Origin: Lachnoclostridium sp. UBA5725
Lineage (GTDB): Bacteria > Bacillota > Clostridia > Lachnospirales > Lachnospiraceae
Assembly: GCA_002419585.1 (NCBI GenBank)
Contig: DIGJ01000002.1
Location: forward strand, 426,783-490,782
Length of the DNA stretch: 64,000 nt
Reading direction: 5' to 3'
The position numbers and the translations under genes are program-made. Each line of letters starts with the position of its first letter. The first letter of the stretch is position 1. The notes under the pieces were generated by a model. The model saw nothing but the letters and a program-made list of their open reading frames with translations, did no database searches and was not told the DNA's origin. Positions 59,072-64,000 of this stretch are shown here, in pieces.

Positions 59072-61156
59072 ATGGCAGTGGAACAAGGCAGTTTGTCAAT
59101 TAATTCAGAAAACATATTTCCAATTATTAAAAAATGGTTATATTCAGACCATGATATTTTTGTAAGAGAATTAGTATCGAATGGATGCGATGCAATTACT
59201 AAATTAAAGAAGCTTGAGTTGATGGGTGAAACATCCATACCGGAAAATCACAAATTTAAAATTTTAGTTGAAGTAAATGCGGAAGAAAAGAAACTTTCTT
59301 TTACCGATAATGGAATCGGTATGGATTTGGCTGAAGTCAAAGAATACATCAATCAGATTGCTTTTTCTGGAGCAGCTGATTTCCTGGAAAAATACAAAGA
59401 CAAAGCAAATGAAGACCAAATTATTGGTCACTTTGGACTTGGATTTTATTCCGCTTTTATGGTAGCAAATAAAGTAACGATTGATACTTTATCTTATAAA
59501 GAAGGTGCTACGCCAGTTCATTGGGAATCCGAAGATGGTACCGGATTTACAATGGAAGATGGAGATAAAGAAGGATTTGGTACGAAGATTACCTTATACC
59601 TAAATGAAGATTCCTATGAATTTTCCAATGAGTATCGTATCAAAGAAATTTTAGAAAAATATTGCTCTTTCATGCCAGTAGAGATTTTCCTTTCCAAAGA
59701 AAATGCGGAGCAGGAATATCAAACCATTGACAAGGAAGATATCAAAGAAGATGACGTCGTTGTTGAAGAATTTGTGGAAGAAGCAAAGACAGAAGAGCAA
59801 GAAAATGAAAATGGAGAAAAAGAGACCGTAGAAATCTCTCCAAGAAAAGAAAAAGCAAAAATCAACAAACGTCCAGTATCTTTAAGTGATACAACACCAC
59901 TTTGGACAAAACATCCAAATGAGTGTACCGAAGAAGAATACAAGACATTTTATCGTAATGTATTCCATGATTACAAGGAGCCATTATTCTGGATTCATTT
60001 AAACATGGACTATCCATTCAACTTAAAAGGTATTTTATATTTCCCAAAATTGAACACGGAATATGATCGCATTGAAGGAACCATTAAGTTATACAACAAC
60101 CAGGTATTTATTGCAGATAATATCAAAGAAGTAATACCAGAATTCCTTTTATTATTAAAAGGTGTTATCGATTGCCCTGATTTACCTTTGAATGTCTCCA
60201 GAAGTGCATTGCAAAATGATGGATTTGTAAAGAAAATATCCGATTACATTACCAAAAAAGTTGCGGATAAACTTTCTGGAATGTATAAAGTAGACCGTGA
60301 AAACTATGAAAAATACTGGGATGATATCAACCCATTTATTAAATTTGGTTGTTTGAAAGATGAAAAGTTCTCCGAAAAGATGAAAGACTATATTATTTTC
60401 AAGAACTTAGATAAGAAATATGTTACATTAACTGAATATGTGGAAGCTTCCAAGCCAGAAACCCAGAAGGCTACAACAGAAGACGGACAGGAAGTAGAAG
60501 CAGAAGTTGTAGAAAATGCAGACACAGGAAACGAAGATGCAAAAGAAGAAAAGAAAGACGTTGTCTATTATGTAACGGATGAACAACAACAAAGTCAGTA
60601 TATTAATATGTTTAAGGAAGAGAACATAGATGCCTTAATTCTTACCCATAATATTGACCAGCCATTTATTACGCATTTAGAGCAAAGCAATGATAAGGTA
60701 CGTTTCCAGAGAATTGATGCAGACCTAACAGAAACTTTTAAAGAAGAATTAGACGAAGAAGCATTGAAGGAAGAAACCAAAACCTTATCCGAAGTCTTCA
60801 AAAAGGCACTTGGTAAGGAAAACTTAGTTGTTAAGGTAGAAAAGCTTAAGAATGAAAATGTATCTTCTGTAATTACGCTCTCAGAAGAAAGCAGAAGAAT
60901 GCAGGATATGATGAAAATGTACGCAATGGATGGCATGGATCCAAATATGTTTGGCATGGGTGGAGAGACGCTTGTATTAAATGCGAATAATGCACTTGTG
61001 AAATATGTATTTGAGCATAAAGATGGTCAACATACCGAAATTTTGTGCAAACAGTTGTATGACCTAGCAGCGATCAGTCAAAGACCACTCAGTGCAGCAG
61101 CAATGACTGAGTTTATTGCAAGAAGCAATGAAATTATGATGCTTTTGGCAAAATAA
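59072..61156 (+). CDS. htpG: Molecular chaperone HtpG (Hsp90)
   Basis: 694 aa, longer than the usual 610-640 because of two acidic inserts (about 225-260, EEAKTEEQENENGEKETVE, and about 465-500). GHKL ATPase: LFVRELVSN-type IFVRELVSNGCDAITKL, DNGIGM, and IGHFGLGFYSAFMVA; catalytic-loop Arg in NVSRSALQND; C-terminal dimerisation region to LLAK. Client-folding chaperone in the cytosol. AAGGAGTGATT before the ATG. CIRCE upstream implies HrcA control with groESL/dnaK. Confidence 0.96.
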   Translation: MAVEQGSLSINSENIFPIIKKWLYSDHDIFVRELVSNGCDAITKLKKLELMGETSIPENHKFKILVEVNAEEKKLSFTDNGIGMDLAEVKEYINQIAFSGAADFLEKYKDKANEDQIIGHFGLGFYSAFMVANKVTIDTLSYKEGATPVHWESEDGTGFTMEDGDKEGFGTKITLYLNEDSYEFSNEYRIKEILEKYCSFMPVEIFLSKENAEQEYQTIDKEDIKEDDVVVEEFVEEAKTEEQENENGEKETVEISPRKEKAKINKRPVSLSDTTPLWTKHPNECTEEEYKTFYRNVFHDYKEPLFWIHLNMDYPFNLKGILYFPKLNTEYDRIEGTIKLYNNQVFIADNIKEVIPEFLLLLKGVIDCPDLPLNVSRSALQNDGFVKKISDYITKKVADKLSGMYKVDRENYEKYWDDINPFIKFGCLKDEKFSEKMKDYIIFKNLDKKYVTLTEYVEASKPETQKATTEDGQEVEAEVVENADTGNEDAKEEKKDVVYYVTDEQQQSQYINMFKEENIDALILTHNIDQPFITHLEQSNDKVRFQRIDADLTETFKEELDEEALKEETKTLSEVFKKALGKENLVVKVEKLKNENVSSVITLSEESRRMQDMMKMYAMDGMDPNMFGMGGETLVLNANNALVKYVFEHKDGQHTEILCKQLYDLAAISQRPLSAAAMTEFIARSNEIMMLLAK

Positions 61157-61316
61157 GAGGTGGAATAATTCTGGTTTAACGGCGCAGGACGAACGCGAGT
61201 CTTTGTTGGGATAGGGACGCCAAGAAGGGCTGAGCTATTTGGGTCTTTGTACAATTTACACGACTTGCTGTTTTTCTGGTGTTTCATAAAAACCCAGAAT
61301 TAAGTGTCATTTTGGT

Positions 61317-61367
61317 AAAAAGGCAAAGCAGTTATCTTGTAATAAAGTGACTGTCTTTGCCTTTTTT
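61317..61367 (+). terminator. htpG terminator
   Basis: AAAAAGGCAAAG (61317-61328) with CTTTGCCTTTTT (61355-61366), inner CAGTTA/TGACTG; lies about 160 bases past the htpG stop, between two repeat units. Confidence 0.82.
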
Positions 61368-61436
61368 TACTACTCCTATATAAATTCTGGTATTCACTTT
61401 AACATTACAAACACAGCGGGGCGTTTACCAAAATCA

Positions 61437-61663
61437 GCAAGATGCGCGGTGGTCATAGTCTACCTAATTCGAATGGAGCGCAGGGGCTGGTCTTAAAAGC
61501 ATTTTAGCATTATGAGGTAGAAACTCTAGCCATAATGAGCTCCTATAAGAGCTCATTATGGCTTGCTTAGAGGTTCTGCCGAATGTTTAATGCGTCTGCT
61601 TTTAAGACCAGCCCCTGTGCTCCATTCGAATTTCGAAAACCAAAAGCCCACCGCACATCTTGC
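61437..61663. repeat. Foldback element C
   Basis: Outer GCAAGATGCGCGGTGG (61437-61452) / CCACCGCACATCTTGC (61648-61663), one mismatch; 36-base arms 61466-61501 and 61597-61632 with a single G-T wobble; apex AGCCATAATGAGCTC/GAGCTCATTATGGCT perfect. Same orientation and framework as element B (GGAGCG, TTAAAA, CATTTTAGCAT, AGAGGTTC, CCGAATGTTTA). Confidence 0.87.
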
Positions 61664-61797
61664 GTGACTTTATGACAAGCCCCCGCGTCCGTTCGTCATT
61701 GTTAAACCAGAATTTATAAAGAAAGTTTGTACACATTTTAAAGCTATGGTAAACTAGGATTGGAAATTAGCGATAATAGTAAAGAGGGATTCCGTAA

Positions 61798-62601
61798 ATG
61801 TTTAAAATAGGAGAGTTTTCAAAGTTAACACAGGTTTCAATCAGAATGCTACGTTATTATGATGAAAATGGTCTTCTGATACCAGAGTTTATCGATAAAA
61901 TTACAGGTTACCGGATGTATTCATCGAATCAGATGGAACAACTAAACCGGATTTTGTTTTTGAAGAATCTTGGCTTTCAAGTAAAAGAGATAAAAAAGAT
62001 GATTTCTTCCTGGGATGAAGCATCCATCAAAAAAGAACTAGAAATACAAAAGAAGGAAATTGAATTAAATATTGAAACCGAGAATGAGAAACTAAGACGG
62101 ATTTGCGGATATATTGAAGATTTAGAACGACAGAATATGGAACTGAATACGCAGATTCTCATTAAATCAATTCCATCTTACCAGGTAGTTTCGTTAAGAA
62201 AAATTATGCCAGATTATTATAGTGAAGGCTTATTATGGAAGGAATTGTGTGAGTGTACATCCGGTATAGCGAGTAATGAGTGTTTTTCTATCTATTATGA
62301 TACGGATTATAGAGAGAAAGATGTTGATATAGAGGTATGTATTATAATCAATGAAAAATATCAGGTACTTAATGATAAGATAGTGGCTCGACAAACCAAA
62401 CAAGTTAAAAAAGCTGCATGTTTTATGATTTATGGTCCTTATGAGAATATATCGATAGCATACAAGGAGTTTGCACAGTGGATGGAGCATCATCCCGAGT
62501 ACAAAATGGCAGGGGAAAACAGGCAGATCTGTCATATTGGAGCATGTAATACCAATAATCCACAAGAATATGTGACAGAACTTCAGATTTCATTAGAATA
62601 A
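61798..62601 (+). CDS. MerR-family regulator with GyrI-like effector domain
   Basis: 267 aa. Residues 1-75: MerR winged helix (KIGEFSKLTQVSIRMLRYYDENGLL, in part; GYRMYSSNQMEQLNRI); 80-120 coiled coil; about 125-267 GyrI-like/BmrR-type ligand domain (IPSYQVVSLRKIMPDYYSEG; AACFMIYGPYENISIAYKEF; EYVTELQISLE). BmrR-type proteins bind cationic drugs and activate promoters with 19-bp spacers. Just such a promoter lies downstream, before the TrmO-UvrA gene. AAAGAGGGA before the ATG. Confidence 0.92.
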   Translation: MFKIGEFSKLTQVSIRMLRYYDENGLLIPEFIDKITGYRMYSSNQMEQLNRILFLKNLGFQVKEIKKMISSWDEASIKKELEIQKKEIELNIETENEKLRRICGYIEDLERQNMELNTQILIKSIPSYQVVSLRKIMPDYYSEGLLWKELCECTSGIASNECFSIYYDTDYREKDVDIEVCIIINEKYQVLNDKIVARQTKQVKKAACFMIYGPYENISIAYKEFAQWMEHHPEYKMAGENRQICHIGACNTNNPQEYVTELQISLE

Positions 62602-62646
62602 GAGAATGATAACAGAACTTCAGATACCAATAGAATATGTAAATTG

Positions 62647-62688
62647 AAAAAGAGCAGAAGAATGTAAATAGTATTCTTTTGCTTTTTT
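62647..62688 (+). terminator. Terminator of the MerR/GyrI gene
   Basis: AAAAAGAGCA-GAAGAAT (62647-62663) with ATTCTTTTGCTTTTTT (62673-62688). Confidence 0.82.
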
Positions 62689-62732
62689 ATTGGTAAAATT
62701 ATTCACCATTTATAAGTAATGATAAAAAGCAG

Positions 62733-62763
62733 TTGACTCTCACACGGTGTGAGGGTATACGGT
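62733..62763 (+). promoter_or_regulatory. MerR-type promoter of the TrmO-UvrA gene
   Basis: TTGACT (62733-62738), 19-bp spacer, TACGGT (62758-62763); the spacer holds the palindrome CTCACAC-G-GTGTGAG (62739-62753). This is the layout of BmrR-class activated promoters. A TATACG at 17 bp is an alternative -10. Confidence 0.7.
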
Positions 62764-62789
62764 ATAGAAAACAAATAGGAGTGATTCAA

Positions 62790-64000
62790 ATGTATCAATT
62801 AATTCCAATCGGTAAAATGCAAGAAAAAGAAGGTATTACGTTCATAGAACTAAAGAAAGAATACAAAATGGGCTTGAACAAACTTGTACTATTTAGTCAT
62901 GTACATGTTTTTTATGGACAGAACAGATCCAATAAAATCAATTTGAATGAAGGTATTATGGAAGTCAAATCGGTTGATGAGAAATCAGGTATCCTACAAT
63001 TAAAGACATGCGAGAGTTTTTATAAAAGCGTTCAGGTGTTTGATATAAAACCATATTTTCCTTGTGAAGATTCCGTTAAATTAAGTTCGATGGATCGTAT
63101 GGATATGATAAGCGAAATGCGCATGGAATATAACACTGAAAAAGGTGAGTTTTTACTAAATAAAATAGGAGACATCCATAATGTAAATGAAGAAAAATAT
63201 ATTCAATTGAATGAAAGGATTCAACAGCTAGAATTGGTGACCTGCAGCCATATAAAAATAATATGGTGGTTCCATAAATTTGATTCTACAAAATATAGAA
63301 GGTGTGTAGAATGTAGTCCACCCTATGAAAATGCACCAAGAACGGGTGTATTTGCGTCACGATCCCCAGTAAGACCGAATCCGATTGCTATGACGATAGC
63401 AAGAATATTAAAAATAGACCAGGTAAATAAAAGAATCTATATCAGTGAAATTGAGTGTTTTGACAAAACACCATGTATTGGCATTGTTCCTTATGACAAA
63501 GATCGAGACTTAATTGAAGTAGTAAAGACTCCTAAATGGTTGGCACATTGGCCTAAGTGGCTCGATGAGGGCGGGAATGCTTTGATGGAAGGAAGCATGG
63601 AATATAAGGAGTCTTGTCTGGAACAATTATTAGAAGCGGAACAAGAAGTTCTTATTTCAGATATTGAGCAACTTCAAAGTAATGTGCTGAAAAATGTAGA
63701 AGATGATGGCATTTATGTAAAAGGTGCTAGGGAAAATAATCTAAAGGGTATAAGTGTTTCTATCCCTTATAAAAAAATTACTGCGGTGACAGGAGTAAGT
63801 GGTAGCGGAAAATCCAGTTTAATACAAGATACTATATATGCAGAGTGCAGGCGGCGTATGGAGTATTTGAGTGATGATCGAAATGGATTGGAAAAACCTT
63901 CGATGGAATATATGTCTGGTTGCATGCCAGCTATTTTAATTTCACAAAAAGAAATTGGACGGAATAGTCGCTCCACCAATGTCGTCAACTTAAGAAAAAA
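62790..64000 (+). CDS. TrmO (TsaA)-UvrA-like fusion protein, 3' end beyond window
   Basis: 403 codons seen, no stop. ATG 62790 behind ATAGGAGTG. Residues 1-95 look like a shortened TrmO/TsaA module (PIGKM, GLNKLVLFSHVHVFYG, VQVFDIKPYFPCED) without its central motif; about 140-260 a second one with RTGVFASRSPVRPNPIAMT (185-203) and ECFDKTPCIGIVPYDKDRD. From about 308 a UvrA-type ABC ATPase begins: GARENNLKGISVSIPYKK, Walker A GVSGSGKSS (335-343), YAECRRRMEYLS, then SRNPRSTVG-like GRNSRSTNVVNL. TrmO methylates t6A in tRNA-Thr; UvrA-like ATPases include drug-resistance proteins. Missed by stop-bounded gene finding. Confidence 0.85.
   Translation, partial: MYQLIPIGKMQEKEGITFIELKKEYKMGLNKLVLFSHVHVFYGQNRSNKINLNEGIMEVKSVDEKSGILQLKTCESFYKSVQVFDIKPYFPCEDSVKLSSMDRMDMISEMRMEYNTEKGEFLLNKIGDIHNVNEEKYIQLNERIQQLELVTCSHIKIIWWFHKFDSTKYRRCVECSPPYENAPRTGVFASRSPVRPNPIAMTIARILKIDQVNKRIYISEIECFDKTPCIGIVPYDKDRDLIEVVKTPKWLAHWPKWLDEGGNALMEGSMEYKESCLEQLLEAEQEVLISDIEQLQSNVLKNVEDDGIYVKGARENNLKGISVSIPYKKITAVTGVSGSGKSSLIQDTIYAECRRRMEYLSDDRNGLEKPSMEYMSGCMPAILISQKEIGRNSRSTNVVNLRK

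Larger units (their letters stand above)
61167..61714. repeat. Nested inverted repeats around element C
   Basis: AATTCTGG occurs at 61167-61174 and 61383-61390 and its complement CCAGAATT at 61294-61301 and 61707-61714, so two back-to-back inverted pairs. The outermost arms extend as AATTCTGGTTTAAC (61167-61180) / GTTAAACCAGAATT (61701-61714) plus CGAACG (61190) / CGTTCG (61690). The 641-base gap 61157-61797 holds this, the htpG terminator and element C. Confidence 0.75.

Noticed and set aside
57892..61797. CRISPR array
   Set aside because: The repeats are long inverted repeats with a few related copies, not short direct repeats with unique spacers.
1..64000. tRNA, rRNA, or integrase/transposase genes
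   Set aside because: I looked for and did not see any; the only mobile-looking sequences are the non-coding foldback elements.

Overview
The window is a low-GC, densely coded stretch of a spore-forming Firmicute. The spoIIA-sigF and spoVA sporulation genes, the frequent TTG starts behind strong GGAGG sites, and several protein families I associate with Lachnospiraceae (DUF5716/DUF5717/DUF5721/DUF4250-like, from memory) point to Lachnospiraceae, probably a Lachnoclostridium / Clostridium phytofermentans-like organism. That assignment is inference; there is no rRNA or tRNA gene to test it.

Layout. 1-5.2 kb: the end of a sugar-acid catabolic operon (DapA-family lyase, tripartite tricarboxylate transporter TctC-B-A, altronate/galactarate dehydratase family enzyme). 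5.3-6.4 kb: an orphan CobD/HisC-like PLP enzyme. 6.5-13.5 kb: a four-gene cluster of unknown function (giant helical-repeat protein, Hsp70/actin-like ATPase, TPR-like protein, membrane coiled-coil protein). 13.5-19.3 kb: valS, a FapA/DUF342 protein, a 46-aa protein and a zinc-ribbon TPR membrane protein. 19.4-24.2 kb: spoIIAA-spoIIAB-sigF, a 48-aa membrane protein and spoVAA-AB-AC-AD-AE. 24.2-29.9 kb: class A PBP, YigZ, DUF4250, RarA and a degenerate Nudix protein. 29.9-34.8 kb: pyrC, pyrF, pyrK, pyrD, pyrE and a 50-aa membrane protein. 34.9-45.3 kb: CorC/HlyC protein, zinc-dependent phospholipase-like protein, a decayed MerR/CPBP locus, a GH25 lysozyme, two divergent ABC-F ATPases and a GH13 protein lacking its catalytic residues. 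45.3-50.3 kb: YkvA, a LytTR/DUF3021 pair with an ABC exporter, and TetR with an FMN-binding membrane protein. 50.3-53.9 kb: MarR and an ArsA-small protein-ArsA operon, plus a Cys-containing small protein. 54.0-57.9 kb: M18 aminopeptidase, PadR-DUF2812, CPBP protease behind a structured leader, DUF5721-like. 57.9-61.8 kb: foldback elements around pspC and a CIRCE-preceded htpG. 61.8-64 kb: a MerR/GyrI-type regulator, a MerR-type promoter and the start of a TrmO-UvrA fusion protein that runs off the window.

How the genes work together. The first operon would import a carboxylated substrate and dehydrate/cleave it. The sporulation block encodes the forespore switch (anti-anti-sigma, anti-sigma, sigma F) next to the SpoVA dipicolinate channel genes. 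The pyr genes cover orotate/UMP synthesis. Several small regulators sit beside their likely targets with recognisable operators (MarR boxes, PadR palindromes, LytTR-like repeats, MerR-type 19-bp spacer promoter, CIRCE).

The best candidates for undescribed biology are the drug-sensor-like MerR plus TrmO-UvrA fusion; the 6.5-13.5 kb Hsp70-like/giant-protein cluster; a family of ~220-bp foldback elements whose long arms differ in sequence between copies yet stay complementary; the GH13 pseudoenzyme; the tandem ArsA operon flanked by MarR-type boxes; and a pseudoknot-capable leader before the CPBP gene.
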